A stretch of DNA of 64,000 bases. Origin: Oryzias latipes. Taxonomy: Eukaryota > Chordata > Actinopteri > Beloniformes > Adrianichthyidae. The position numbers and the translations under genes are program-made. The stretch's first letter is position 1; each line of letters begins with the position of its first letter. Positions 1-12,800 of this stretch are shown here, one piece after another. Below the pieces are notes generated by a model. That model was given only the letters and a program-made list of their open reading frames with translations, had not been told where the DNA came from and did not search any database. Where the stretch lies: NCBI RefSeq assembly GCF_002234675.1, contig NC_019877.2, forward strand, positions 3,255,041 through 3,319,040, in the 5' to 3' direction.

Positions 1-930
1 TTCCAAGGTATATATTAGGTATAGTAACCAATAAACGGACAGAGATTCTGGTTATTTGATGAACTTTGAGGAAATGGAATCATGATCTGCAGAAAAACAA
101 CTAAAAATGGCATCATCCTTAATGAAAGACTTTAAAAAAATAAATGAAATGATTCAAAGCTTTTATATTGTATCTTTTGCATCTTCTTAAAGATCGTATT
201 AAATTAGGTCAAAGAAAGAGTTTGTTACAAAGTTATCATGTCTAATTATTCTAAATTTGAATGTATAACCGATGATTGTATCGTTTTTGTGTATTATTCT
301 TATTTGATTGCCTGAAACAAACCATTTCAAATCAAATCAAATCAAAATTTAGAGCTGAAAACTAACAATAAGTAGTTCATTAGCTATATGTATATTTAGT
401 TGCACAAACTACAGATGTTTTATTCTTATTTGTTGGTGCTTCCACAGAAAAATCATTGTTAAGGTTGCAGCAGGAAAGACTTGGAGGTTATTTGTAGACG
501 ACAGTTTTTTTTACCTTTGCAGCATTTTTCCGTCATGTTAGGACAGACGGTGCAGGACTCTTTCCATGTTTGAACATGAACCCTCATCCTTGAACCAGAA
601 AAGCTGGTTGTCAGTCTGTAGATAAGCAACCCCCCCCACCCCCCACAAGGGTTTCTATGACATCATACTTTGGTTCTCCGTGTTGCTTCGGTTGTGGTTC
701 TGCTCTTCACTAACCAGTTAAGTCCCTGATTCTCTGCTAAAAACAGACGTTCGGACGAAAACGATGGACTTCTCTGCGATAAAAACGCAAACGATTGGTT
801 GTTTTCTCCTAAATCTGATGCCGTCTCCGTCAGGATGCCTGTGACGTCGAGTCATCTTTTCCATGTCAGTGCAAATCTGTGAAAGGATGTGAGATCTACT
901 TATTTTTCAAACCAACGCAGGTGTGATTCG
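1..930. other. Non-coding flank downstream of GID4
   Basis: I see no coding exon on either strand. The stretch is AT-rich, holds a short CAAAT-type tandem near 328-350 and a C-rich run near 631-647. It lies 3' of the last recognised GID4 exon, so it is 3' UTR if translation ends at 931-933, or intron if a further GID4 exon lies beyond the left edge. Confidence 0.5.
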
Positions 931-2424
931 TTACCATTCGGAGCTCCTGTGGTAGTAGTAGCCCTCGATTGTTGCCGTAGATTTCTGAAAGCAGATGTAG
1001 TAGAATCCTGCAAAGGAGGCGCCGCTGATGTCTTTGATGGTGTGGTCAGGAACTAGGAACTGCTCCTGCAGACAGAGAGGAGCTAAATGAGAGCGGCTGC
1101 ATCTTGGAGTTCACTAGCAAACAGGTCGAGGCTTACCTTCCACCTCATAAAAATATAGTCCGAGTTCTTTAGATCCTCGTAGTCGAACTCGTCAGAGTTA
1201 AAAGTCTTCGCATACCGGTAGAAAGCCTGGAACTTGCCCTTGGTGCCAAAAGAGAGCGCATATAAAGTTACGGCGAGACGGCCACGTCGCCGCGGACGCC
1301 GAGCGTGGAAAAAGTGTCGTCTTACTTACCCAGTGCTTACGATCCACGTCCTCGTCTGCATCCCACTTTCGGGTGAGGAACGGCCTCTTCCTGCTGATGA
1401 TCTCCCCGGCGAAAAAAGTGGTCAGGGTCGGATATTCCTACGAAAATGTGCAACTGGATTATACCAACAATCTTGTTTTGTAAACTTTACAGCGTTAAGG
1501 CTAGGTTATCGCTATGTATAAATCATTAATAGAAAATTAAGACGTTTAAAAATATTCTAAGCAAATCGATCCCTTAATTAAAAATATCTGCACTTCAGAG
1601 GCAGAACAAAACAAAAAACTATGTAGAATTATTTGGCTCACGATCAGTTGGACTAATATTTAGTCATTGCAAGAAAAATTACACAAAAGGTGGAGGAAAA
1701 ACTTGCAAAAACATTTAAAATTCTAAGTCCAGTTCATCCACATGTACATATTCCAACATGAATCCTCTAAATATGAACAGAACTGACCTCTGTGAGTCCT
1801 TTTATTTTCAAATAGCCACACAAGTAGGAATCCTCCATTGTGACATGCTGTAACAAATAATAAACAGAACTTTTAGGTCAAATCTCCACTGAATTTATGT
1901 TAAAAAAAATAACAAAAACAAAACTTGACGGTCAGAAGCTGCAGTTTCTCAAAAAATGTCAACAGCCCCTAATGTTGCAACATTTAAGCTAGTTGTGATA
2001 GTTTGTGTTAATTTAAACTGGTAGAAAATTGTGCAGCTGGTTGTTGTTAGTCGGTGTTGTTTGGGCGCAGTTGCTCTGCTACTCCCACCACTACACCCAC
2101 AGTTGGTCCAGGACAGGCCGGGACCCCCTTTTTTTTTCAGCTGTCACTCTTCCAGCCGCCACTTTGACACATCACCCGAAAGCCTCGCGCTCGCAGTACG
2201 AAAAGCAACATTTCCGCCTCGGTGCCCCCCACCTGTAAGACCACCTCAACGTCGTAGGAGTTCCCTTTGCTTTTCTGGTGGCCTCTGAACTTGGAGCCGC
2301 TGTACAGCAGCGACGTGACAACACCGGGCTGGTGAGTGTTTATCGGCGGCAGCGGGATAAGCGAGGCCGAGGATGCAAAGGCCGCGGCCGGGAACTCGCT
2401 GAGATATCCAGCGGGGACAGGCAT
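931..2424 (-). CDS. gid4: GID4, substrate receptor of the CTLH (GID) E3 ubiquitin ligase
   Basis: Product: the CTLH/GID complex subunit that recognises Pro/N-degrons and hands clients to the ligase. Exons on the minus strand: 2424-2233, 1847-1788, 1437-1330, 1238-1137 and 1065-934, then TAA at 933-931. All junctions are GT-AG and the phases agree. The start was set at MPVP (2424), which matches the conserved short form; an in-frame Met also lies at 2490. Exon 1 carries [20 protein letters not shown] and the later exons carry [17 protein letters not shown]-like and [16 protein letters not shown], all signatures of the GID4 beta-barrel. Length is 198 aa from MPVP. The mammalian protein continues about 22 residues past the EW at 934-939; here TAA follows at once, and the bases G|GTAACG at that point also fit a splice donor, so a last exon off the left edge is possible. 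The gene diverges from ATPAF2. Confidence 0.94.
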
Positions 2425-3038
2425 AGCTCCAGCTTCGCAGGCTGAACTCCAACCGCGGTCAACGGCCGTGCGGCAGCGGGACTCGGTCAACCTGTACGAC
2501 CAGCCAGAAAGAAAGTCCCGAGGAGGTCCTCAAACATTCAAATTGCTCTTAATTGCGCCACAGTTCAGTTTGCGAAGCATCAAGCTCCCCAGAACTAAAA
2601 GTGGACTTCGAAGCTGCGCTGTAACCAGTAGCAACGGCTTATCTCATTGGTCCAACAACTTCACCCTCGAAGATCGTCGACGCTCATTGGCTGAGCAGGC
2701 GGAAGAGTATTCGTGAACATTTTTGATGTAGTTTTTAAGTGATGTGTAAGCGTTAGCAGTGCCAAAAATAAACTACATTTCCCAAAGCATGCAATGAAAA
2801 CATTTTGTAGCTTTGTAGCATCGAAGGTCACACGCGTGGTTTTGAACCGATGTGTTACTGTAAGCTAGATGAAAACCTTAATGTTTAACAACAGATTTAT
2901 TGTAGAGTCAGGTTCATTATACACTCAAGATCTGTTTGTTCAATGTGGTACTTTAGTGCGTGAGAGACCGGCTTAAGAAATCGCTAGTGAATCGTCTTTT
3001 TTATTGTAAACAGTATACGTCCAAATTTAGGTATGAAT
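2425..3038. promoter_or_regulatory. Shared divergent promoter of GID4 and ATPAF2
   Basis: Only about 0.6 kb separates the two start codons, which point away from each other. The interval has two inverted CCAAT boxes (ATTGG at 2646-2650 and 2686-2690) and, at 2772-2792, ACTACATTTCCC followed by GCATGC, close to the ZNF143/THAP11 (SBS) consensus ACTACAnnTCCCAGnATGC. No TATA box is evident. CCAAT plus ZNF143 without TATA is usual for bidirectional housekeeping promoters. The role is inferred from sequence only. Confidence 0.65.
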
Positions 3039-6000
3039 ATGTTTAGACGTGTTTTTCAACTTCGAAATTCCTTTGGAAATGTAATTTCAGTTTGCAAGTC
3101 GTGTCCCAGTCATCAGTACTCCAAGTGTTTGTCAAAATACTCCACTGCATCTACAGGTAAACGTGTTTATTTTGACATTACTATTATTAATTATCAATAT
3201 GCTGTGTGCTAATCATGTGCTACATGTTTTGCTATTTGACAGAGAGGAAGAGATTTTATCAAGATGTCAGCATATCTCAAGGAGATGGTGAGTCTTATTT
3301 AAAATTTAAAATAATTTTATTTATTGTTCCAGGGAAGACCAAGATTGATTATATTCTCTAATTTTGTGACGATTTTGTCCATAGATGGTTTGTATGAAAT
3401 AAATCTGGATAGAAGGAAACTCAAAACTCCAGGAGGGAAGCTGTTCACAGTACCAAATGAAGCCCTGGCTATCGCCGTGGCAACAGAGTGGGATGCTCAG
3501 AGGGGGACACTCAAGTTTTATACCATGCACCTTGTATGGGATATTTTTTCTGACCTATTTACACCACAGTGTGTAGCCAGCCGTACTCATATGCCGGTTG
3601 AACTTTTCTTGCAGACCACTTTGTGCAACACGGCTCTGGACAACCCCACCCAACGCAACAAGGAGCAAATGATCAATTCAGCGTTGAAGTTTTTGGAGAC
3701 TGACACGATCTGGTATGGATTTAGCTTTTATACTGTTTCTGTCCAGAGTTGATGATTATTTGGCTCATTTATGCCGGTTACTCAGTTTAAAAGATAAAAC
3801 ACCTGTATTTCAAATCAATATTTTACTTGAATGGAGAAAAAATGTTCTTAATCTAGAGAGAAAAGCAACAAGGACTTCAAAATAAAAGCACCTAACAGAA
3901 ATACCAAAACAATAGAAAATTCAAAATTAGGTTTGTTTAGATAAAAAGTACCCAAACAAATCCTGGACTTGTGAGATGCAACTACATCTAATATGTTTTT
4001 TTTTTTTTCTATTTCTCTTTGTAAAAAATAAAACGTTATCTGCCATTCTGTGCTCTTTTTTTGCAATTTTTTTTGCAAATAATAGTCAAAATGCAATTAC
4101 TTTTTAGCTTTTTGAAAATGTTCGAACCTATTAATATAATTTAGACTTTTTTTTTCATTATTATAAATTATACTTGTATAATGAGATATATTGTTTAACT
4201 GTCAACTATGTATTAGATAATCCCTTTAGTTCTTTAAATTTATATATTACATATTTATTTATTTCCCTTGTCTTTTTAACTTTTTACACATATTTAAAAA
4301 AAACTTATTATCTTATTCAGAATTTAATTTAAACATTTTATTGTGGTCCTGAAATATTCAACTTCTTTACACTTGTCTGCTTAATTGTTTTATGGATACC
4401 TTAGTAGTTTTAGCAAACAGATTTGCATCAGTCTTTTATTTACAATTATTATGTTTTAGCTACTTTATTGTGTAGGTGTGAATTTGTAATACATTTATTG
4501 GCACTATATATCTTTTTACATTTTCTATTTACTTTAGCATATTAGCTTAGGATTTAGCAACGTTCACTTTCTTAATTTCTTTAGCTAATTAACAATTTTA
4601 TTTTACTGTTTTTTTGTGTTGATCCTTTTGTTATTGTGATTATTATTAATAATTATGCAGTGTATTTTTAGTTATCTCCCTTTATTTGACTAATGTAGCA
4701 TTTTGCACTAAACTGTAATGCCACTGTAAAAGAAAGCAGATGTTTTTAGCTTATTGCAGAAAACTAGCATTTTTGTTTATGGAAATAAAATAAAAGAAAT
4801 GAATTTTGGAACTTCTATGAATTTCATATACTAGATATTTGCAGGAGAAACTTTTTTTTCTCGGTCCATTGTCAGATGATTCCAGACTCCAAAGCATTAA
4901 AAATAAAGAATTACTGTGAAAATGAATGCAACAAACTTTTTCTTTGACCTAATTTCTTTAATAGGACCATCATTGTCTGGCCAGTAAAGTGAAAGCAAGG
5001 TCTGTTTTGTTTTCACCGGAGATGGTTGCCATATACCTGACTGTGGAGCAGGCTGTGCTGCTCTCTTATAGCATCTGCCATTTGGCTGCCTCTTTTTTTT
5101 AAGTTTCATTTTCAGATTAAGTTACCTTGTTGTCACAAAACAGTGATTTATTTATGCTTTGATTCAGTTACAGAGTGGAGGATCCTCCTGGTTTAGTGGA
5201 CCTACAGAAGAACGAGTGGGATCCGGTTCTGCACTGGATTGAAAACCGGTAAAAAAAATAAAACAAAAGCATTAATCTTCACATCTTGTGCAGTAGACTT
5301 CCAAATGATGTAGGAACTGTCTCAGTAAACCATACATTATTATGCATTTTCTCTGTACTATTGCATGGCAGATACAATGTCACTATTGGATCTTCATCGA
5401 GCATTCTGGGTCCTGAAATTCCACAGGCAACCAAGGAAACTTTTCGACAGCATCTCAATTCTTACAGCCTCTGGTCCCTGACGGGTAAGACATCTCAACT
5501 CCAGAAAACGTGATCATCTATAGATCTCAACTTGTGCAGGCTGAGATGATGTATTTATTGTTTTTGAAATGTTTAAGAATTGTGTCTGTTTCTTTGCAGG
5601 ACTTGAGTTTGTGATCTCGCAGCTGAAGTCTATTTTGCTTTCACTGGGGATGGTTGACCGATACCTGACAGTGGAGCAGGCGGTGCTGCTCTCCAGACTG
5701 GAGGAAGAATACCAGGTGGGAAAAGTCCATTTGATTTACCATCAATCTTTTATAATATTTACTATACTAAGACTTTTTTGTTTGATTTTTGTCTGTTTTA
5801 AGAAACAGATATTATTCTATTAATACAATGATATCTAACTATGTAGTGGGAAAAAAAAACCCCATTGTAACTAGGTTTATTTTATATCAAATTTGTTTTT
5901 TGAATATCTGTTGTTTAATGCTCTTTTCTTGAGTTCAGAACTCTGTTTTTCTTATTGCAGATAAGTCACTGGGGAAACGTAGAATGGGCTCATGACTACG

Positions 6001-6098
6001 ACATGTATGAGCTCAGGGCGCGGACTGCTGCTGGAGCTCTTTTCATTCAGCTTTCATCTGAGAATTTAACCGTCAAACACAAAATTATGCAAGACTAA
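3039..6098 (+). CDS. atpaf2: ATPAF2, mitochondrial F1-ATPase assembly factor 2 (Atp12)
   Basis: Product: matrix chaperone that binds the free F1 alpha subunit and allows the alpha3-beta3 hexamer of ATP synthase to form. Eight exons: 3039-3156, 3243-3287, 3385-3533, 3615-3712, 5168-5248, 5372-5484, 5600-5715 and 5961-6098. The spliced frame is 858 nt, giving 285 aa, close to the usual length. The first about 40 residues (MFRRVFQLRNSFGN...) are Arg-rich with no acidic residue, as expected of a mitochondrial presequence. Family signatures follow in order: RFYQDVSI, NPTQRNKEQMI, NEWDPVLHWIE, LTVEQAVLLSRLEEEYQ and WGNVEWAHDYDMYELRARTA. The splice acceptor of exon 5 was set at 5167/5168 because this gives the conserved ICYRVE reading. 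The gene shares its promoter with GID4 and is followed closely by TOM1L2. Confidence 0.97.
3713..5167. other. ATPAF2 intron 4
   Basis: This is the largest ATPAF2 intron, 1.45 kb, strongly AT-rich. Near 5020-5060 there is a stretch (GGAGATGGTTGCC...CTGACTGTGGAGCAGGCTGTGCTGCT) that resembles the exon 7 sequence at 5645-5690. It looks like a decayed partial copy of that exon and is treated under findings. No other gene is seen. Confidence 0.6.
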
Positions 6099-6434
6099 TT
6101 ACTCTTTTTATTTGGCCAAATCAAAAACACACACACTGCAATCCACCCAAACAAGGAATTCAGTCTTTTTCAGACTAATATCTTGACAACCAGTCGCACC
6201 GTCTTATTCTGAAAAACCCTTTATTTTGTTTAAGTGCTGGTTCTAAATAACCTGTAAAACTTTGGACCCTAGCATGCAGTTACAAGGGTGGACCCAGTGC
6301 TTTTACTTTGTAATTTCAAGCCATCTTTTCATGTTACCTGTATTTAAATTCTGATGCATGCAAAGCTTGTCTTACTGTTTTTTGTTGTTTTTTTTGGTAC
6401 AGGTTTACCACACCTGAGAAAAAAAAATTATTTG

Positions 6435-6440
6435 AATAAA
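6435..6440 (+). promoter_or_regulatory. atpaf2: Likely ATPAF2 poly(A) signal
   Basis: AATAAA lies 337 nt after the ATPAF2 stop codon. It is the first canonical signal after the stop and precedes the TOM1L2 promoter. Confidence 0.6.
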
Positions 6441-6689
6441 GGAAACACCTTGCAAGCAAGACCTCTCTATGCTTATTTTTTTAAAATCTTCTATTACACA
6501 TTTGTTGAGAATATTTGTATGCAAATATGATTACGGTATGTTAGGTGGAGTGTTTCTACCAGACCTTTCCTAAAGTCGTTGGCGACTAATAAAAATAAAT
6601 ACAAACGGGAATAGTCTCTATGAGACTTTTATTGTTGTAACCTTTGGATCCGTTTTATTTACAATCCTACATCCTTGGCGATGGAGTTC

Positions 6690-6819
6690 AGCTCTATCCA
6701 ATCAAAAGACGAGTTGAGATTATGTCGGCCAATCATGTCAGAGTGTGGGCGGGACTTCAAGGACGTTTCCTCACGCATCATCATTATCCCATGGACTGAC
6801 TAGGTTGTTGTCGAGCAAG
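6690..6819 (+). promoter_or_regulatory. tom1l2: TOM1L2 proximal promoter
   Basis: The 130 bases before the TOM1L2 start codon contain two CCAAT boxes (6698-6702 and 6729-6733) and a GC box, GGGCGGG, at 6747-6753, with no TATA box. The spacing fits a housekeeping promoter with a short 5' UTR. Confidence 0.55.
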
Positions 6820-9800
6820 ATGGAGTTCCTTTTGGGAAATCCTTTCACTACGCCAGTAGGACATTGCATAGGCAAGTAATTGTGTTCTTTATTAAATATA
6901 ATAACCGTAACTTTCAGTTTTTATTTTATTTATCGTTTTGCGTTTGCGTGGATTGAGCTTTTGCCACATTAGCATGCTAATGTCCCTGTGTTCTCCACAA
7001 GTGAAGTCACCGTTAGCCGCCTTGCTAACCAGCAACTAACACAAAATATGATTAAGTCATTGTGCTGACACCTTATTCTAGTTACTAAATGCATACTATT
7101 TTGTAGCCTGGGACAATTTAAATACAACGACGTAGAACATTTCTTGTAATTAAGGGCTACTAGCAGCGAACTTTGCTAATTGTTAGCTAATTACCCGTCA
7201 TGCAATTGAGTTTTTTTCTTATATATTGTAAAAACCAATTTAACTAACGCTTTTTTCTTCTTCAGAGAGAGCTACTGATGGCTCCCTTCAGAGTGAAGAC
7301 TGGGCCCTTAACATGGAAATATGTGACATAATCAATGAAACAGAGGATGGGTGAGTTCACATTTAATCAACATCCTGCAGTTATTTACTCTCCTACCTAT
7401 GTTTTCTGTACATTGTGAATTCTTGAAATCAGAGTTCTGGTTACTGTCTATCTTTATCTTATCAGTCTACAGTTAGCAAATATCTTGTCCTAGTTTACTT
7501 GGGTGGATTCAGGCAAGGCCTCTGTGCTAATCTTTGTGCTCCAATAACCTTGTGACATATGTTTGAATTGGTGTATGAAGTCCAGGCCTAATTTGATTAC
7601 ATGGCGTGATTCGGTCCAGCAGAGCCAGGCACAACCTGGATTACACAAACTGCTTAAAAAAATTAATTAAAAATGGCTATTCCTCACACCTACAACTTGA
7701 AGACAAATTATTTTGCTAAAAGATACCTTGCGTTAGATTAGATAAATCAGTTCATTTAACATTTCTTCAGTTGGAAAATGCAATATTTCTTTGACTGGGG
7801 TTTCGTTTTAAAGCGTTTATATCATGCAAAATCAACTTTTTTAAGCTTTTAAGTGTATTAGGATGTTAATTCCTTATGAAAAACAGCCCCAAAGGGTTAT
7901 TTTTGCTCCATTCACACATCAAAAACCCTGCTGCCTGAGCAGCAGCCCCTCTCAGTCCACAGAAACGAGTGGGTCCTCACATAGTGATGTCACAGAGTGA
8001 GGAACCGCCCCTCCCAGGAAGAGTTTGCACTGCCAGCACCGCCCCCAGGCTAACAGACACATCCACTTTCTCTGCAGAGCTAGTGGGAATCGACTAAACT
8101 TTTTTGATTTTATATGCACAATATACACATCCATCTTTGCAAAAGTTTGGATGTTGTTTGTTTTCATGGGAGAAATGCACACATGCTGCCGAGGCCGATG
8201 GGCGACACCCACAAGGAGCCAAAGGCGGAGCTTCAGAGATCGAGTCGTCTTACTTCAGACTAGAAAAATGCTAAAATAACTCATTAATATACATACATAT
8301 ATTAATGAACATATATATTTAGTAACAGTAATTTATGATCATATATATGGATATAGTTTACTCTGAAAGACTTAAGAAAAGCATGATAAAGGCACACTAA
8401 TCTAATCTTTGAATGGGGTTTCCTTTATGGCGATTTTAAAGACAGGTTTTCTGTTTGTTTATTTCCTAAAATTACTTTTTTCATTATTGGAAGTTTTGTT
8501 TAATATATGAAAACAGTTTTTCTAAATTAATTTTAAAATAAAATTGAATAAACGGAAAACGTAAATTTGATGTCATTTGAATTGTGCCAAATTTCAAACC
8601 ACTTCATCCAATCTATTCAGTATTTTTGTTTTTTTTACAAACTGAGCTGTCATCAGATGTGTTGACAGTTTATTTTCTTCATTGTGTTTTTTGCCTGTCA
8701 TATGTTTTTCCTTTTTCTGCTTGTATTTAGCCCAAAAGATGCCATAAGAGCAGTAAAGAAGAAACTTGGCGGCAACAAGAACTACAGAGAAGTGATGTTG
8801 ACTTTAACGGTGAGCTCCTTTTGAATGAACGTAAAAGTTTAGGACATGTAAATTTGTTCTGCTTTTTCATAAAAAACAGATTTTCCTTGTGGATATGAAT
8901 CATTTTTACACCAAATTGCTTTTAAATAGTAAATAATCCAGGAGCAGTTATTCATTTGCTTTTGATAATCCTCTAATGTGGTTGGATGTCTTAAAAGTCC
9001 ATCTCACGTGTCTTTAATAGGTTCTGGAGACGTGTGTGAAAAACTGTGGCCATCGTTTTCATGCTTTAGTGACCAGCAGGGACTTTGTTGACGGCGTGCT
9101 GGTTAAGGTCATTTCTCCTAAAAACAATCCTCCCACCATCGTTCAAGACAAAGTTCTCGCTTTGATCCAGGTGAGATAACTAGTCCCCCATGAGGCGGAG
9201 CTTTCGCTTTCAGTGCGAATCATAAATCTTAATGGATTACTCGCACAAACCTGCTTCATTTTGTAATGACGCCTGGCGCTGAATGACGGAGATTCTGGGC
9301 CGTTTGCATTTGTGAGGTAAATGTAACAGGGTAGCAGAGGCGTTTATTGTAGTTTAAGGTAGCAGTGCAGAGGGATCATCCTGTCACCCTGTATCCCCGG
9401 GTTTCTTTTAGCCTGGAACGGCTCTAGTTACCTGTTCCCAGCTCAGGTAACCCCGCAGTGAGACATGGCCTGCTCATTTTTCCACTTATAACCGAATCAT
9501 TTCCAGCAAATAATCCAGAATAAGGCGTTTCTGTGAAAGAGCAGTGAGAATCTAACTGCTTTTCATTATCTTTGTTTGTCTTTCCATTTCAGTAAACAAA
9601 CATTTGGTTGCAGTTTCATTTGGGGAAAACGGTCGGAAAAGCCCAATTCACACGGCAGCTGTGTGGCTGCTCAGCTCCATGCATAAAACCCAGTCGGGAT
9701 TGGCCGTGCTTCTGTTTAACCACCTGTTTCTCCTGTCAGATGTTTATGGAGACGATAACAAATGGAACTGAAGCCCCTTTTGTCCGTTTTAAGGAAGAAT

Positions 9801-12800
9801 TGTTGGCTTTGATTTGAGCTGTTTTAACTTAGATTTAGAAATGCATAAGTTGCTGTTATATCTAGTTTAAACTGACTGGTTTCGATGATGCGTGTAGATT
9901 TTTTTTCCCGTGCAAGTTTGAGACGAACAAATGACAACAAATTAAGAGAATTTTTCTCTTTCTACAATTCAGTTTATTTCTGTCCTCCTCTCATCTGTTT
10001 TTGTTCATCTCTTTTGTTTGTTTGTCTTTTACACACGCCTTGCTTTGCCTTCTGCAGGCATGGGCCGATGCGTTCAGGAGCATTCCTGACCTCACCGGTG
10101 TGGTCCAAGTCTACGAGGAGCTGAAGAGGAAAGGCATCGAGTTCCCCACATCAGAAATGGAGACCCTCTCACCGATACACACACCTCAACGTGTACGTCC
10201 AACCCGACATATGTGCAAACCGCGCGGTCCTTTGGCTGCCCGTATTTGCCGTTTGAACGCAACTTTGTTTGGCGTTCGTAGGTACCGCCTGTTCCAGAGG
10301 GCGACTCTGCTTTACACAAGTACAGCACCACCCAACCCAAAACGCAGTCTGTCCCACCACCATATAGCAGCCCCCCGGTCCTGAACATTAACGCCCCTGG
10401 ATCCATCAATCCCACACCTGAACAGGTACAGAGTTAATGCTATTTTGGCAAGAAATTGATATTTATATTAAATCCATATATTATACTTCACACGTAAATA
10501 GTTTAGGCTCTTATTTTGAAGGAATGTTTTGCTGAGGAGACACACAGCTACTTTATTTTTGCAGCAGTTCTGGAGATGCAGAATTAATGTTAAAAACAGA
10601 AAACTCTGTAGAGTTTGAGTGTAAAAGAAGCTGTTTCTGCATAAATTCAACCCTTTGGCTTTTATAACATTTGATATTCCTGTGGAATGAGATTTATTTA
10701 CTTATAAATCAATTAGAATTAGTCCGAAACAGGCTTCAAACTCTTGTTTGCTGATTCCTTTTCTGCCTCCCATATAAATGATTTTTTGTTTTCCCCCCCT
10801 AAATACTGCCAACACTCTAATGAACTAGAAGGAGCTGCATTTGCAGAAGAAAATGCAGGGTTGAATTATTTATTTTATAAATAAAGTGAAAACAGAAGAA
10901 TAACAAAAAATATATATTTTTGTAAAAAATGCCAGAGCCGGTATCGAACCAGCGAGCTTCTGCACCACGGATTCCCCATGTATTTCAATGGAGGCAGAAA
11001 TCCTGGAATAGCTTGAGAAGTTCAAGGATTTGAAGGACCTAAAGTCACAGCTGGGAAAAGCTGAACATTTGAATAGTTGAATGGTTAAAATAGCTGAAAC
11101 ATTGTAGGAGGAGTTAAGCGACAAAAATGGTGGAAGATACTATAATAAAGAAAGATAAACAGGAAGATAATGGGTTGAATGCTGAAAACTATTCACCAAT
11201 GAATGTGACTCTTTAAATGGCTTTTTTTTTTCTTTTTTGGCCTCTTTGGGAATTTTAATAGATTCTATAATCCACCATATGCTCCGAATTGTTGCTTTAT
11301 AAATTCTGCATAAACCAAATTTAGGCATCTTTTCAGCCCAAAATGTCCCTCAACATCCTGCAGATCTGTCGGCTGCGCAGTGAGTTGGACGTTGTCCGTG
11401 GAAACACGAAGGTGATGTCAGAGATGCTGACTGAGATGGTCCCGGGACAGGAAGAGGCGTCTGATTACGAGTTACTTCAGGCAAGCAAACTCTTGTTTCT
11501 ATCAACAGGTGTTAAAAATAAACAACAGCAACACATTTTCACTTCCCTCTAATGGACATCTTCTTATTTCTGTGGTTCTTTTGCTCAGGAGCTAAACAGG
11601 ACCTGCAGAGCCATGCAGCAGAGGATAGTGGAGCTCATCTCCTGCGTTTCTAATGAGGCGGTTACAGAGGAGCTGCTGCACGTCAACGACGACCTCAACA
11701 ACATTTTCCTCCGTTACGAAAGGTTTGTCTGTGCTGAACATTTTCCAGTCAGACGTGAAGCATGTCAGTTGTTTACTCTGCCCTGCAGCAGTCCTGGACT
11801 GTAAGGATCAAATTGTTTCCACAATTCTTCCTCACTGTGTCTCTGAGCAAAAATGTCGCCCCCGCCACAAGCTTAAAAACTCTTAAAGGGCTCAAAAATC
11901 CACTAACGGAACCAGACAGACGTGTCGGAGATTTCCAAAGGGAGGATTAGAATTATTATGTACCTGAGTGGGAAATTTGGCGATGTTCCATTGACCTTTT
12001 GGGAGGAGGCCGCCGTCTTCAAAAAAATCACTAAAACCAGCCACTAATGTAACTCTTCTAACTCTTCAAGCATCATTGGGAAGCTACTTGTAAAAAAAAA
12101 AAGAATAAAATGTTTATTTTATAGTTTGTTGACTTTTGAACGGCTCGCAAAAAGTGGCGTTTCGCTGTTGCTCGCACATTTTTTGTTTTTTTACCAGATA
12201 ATTGTGACATTTTTATACGAGGCATTGGCTCAAGCTGAACGAAACAATCTAACATTGGATATGAACATATTAGAAATGTGGGCGGGGTTAACAAAAAACC
12301 TCTGTTGCCGAGGAGATCCAAAAATGTACTTTTGCCGATTTTGCTTAAAATTGCATCAACCTGTTCGTCACCCCCAGGCGACCAAAAAATCAAATAGTTG
12401 CTATGGAGAAAAAACCATCAAAATATCTGCCATTTTGAAAATATGTTTAAGATACGTAATCATTTTGTCTAAATCCCACCAACAAATTGGTCGATTTTTC
12501 AGGCGCAGAAACAGTCTTTTGATGCAGAAAACGGACGGCTCCGTTTGTCACTGATGTGCTACAGACTGAGGTCACTGATGCCTTGAATTCATGACAACAG
12601 TAACATGTGGCCCAAATGCAGGCGAAACGCTTCATTGGAACCTGCTTGCATGCACAGGTGCATTTTATTTTTATTTTTTGAAACGCTATGTCTTTGTTCG
12701 TTTAGGTATGAGAGGTTCAGATCTGGGAGGTCATCAGCTCAAAGCGTCAACAACGGGGTGAGTCTGCCTTCAGCGCGAGTGAAACGGCTAGTTTGGCACA

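Noticed and set aside
2336-2716. Plus-strand frame of 126 aa at the GID4 promoter
   Set aside because: It is antisense to GID4 exon 1 and continues through promoter DNA; no protein family resembles it.
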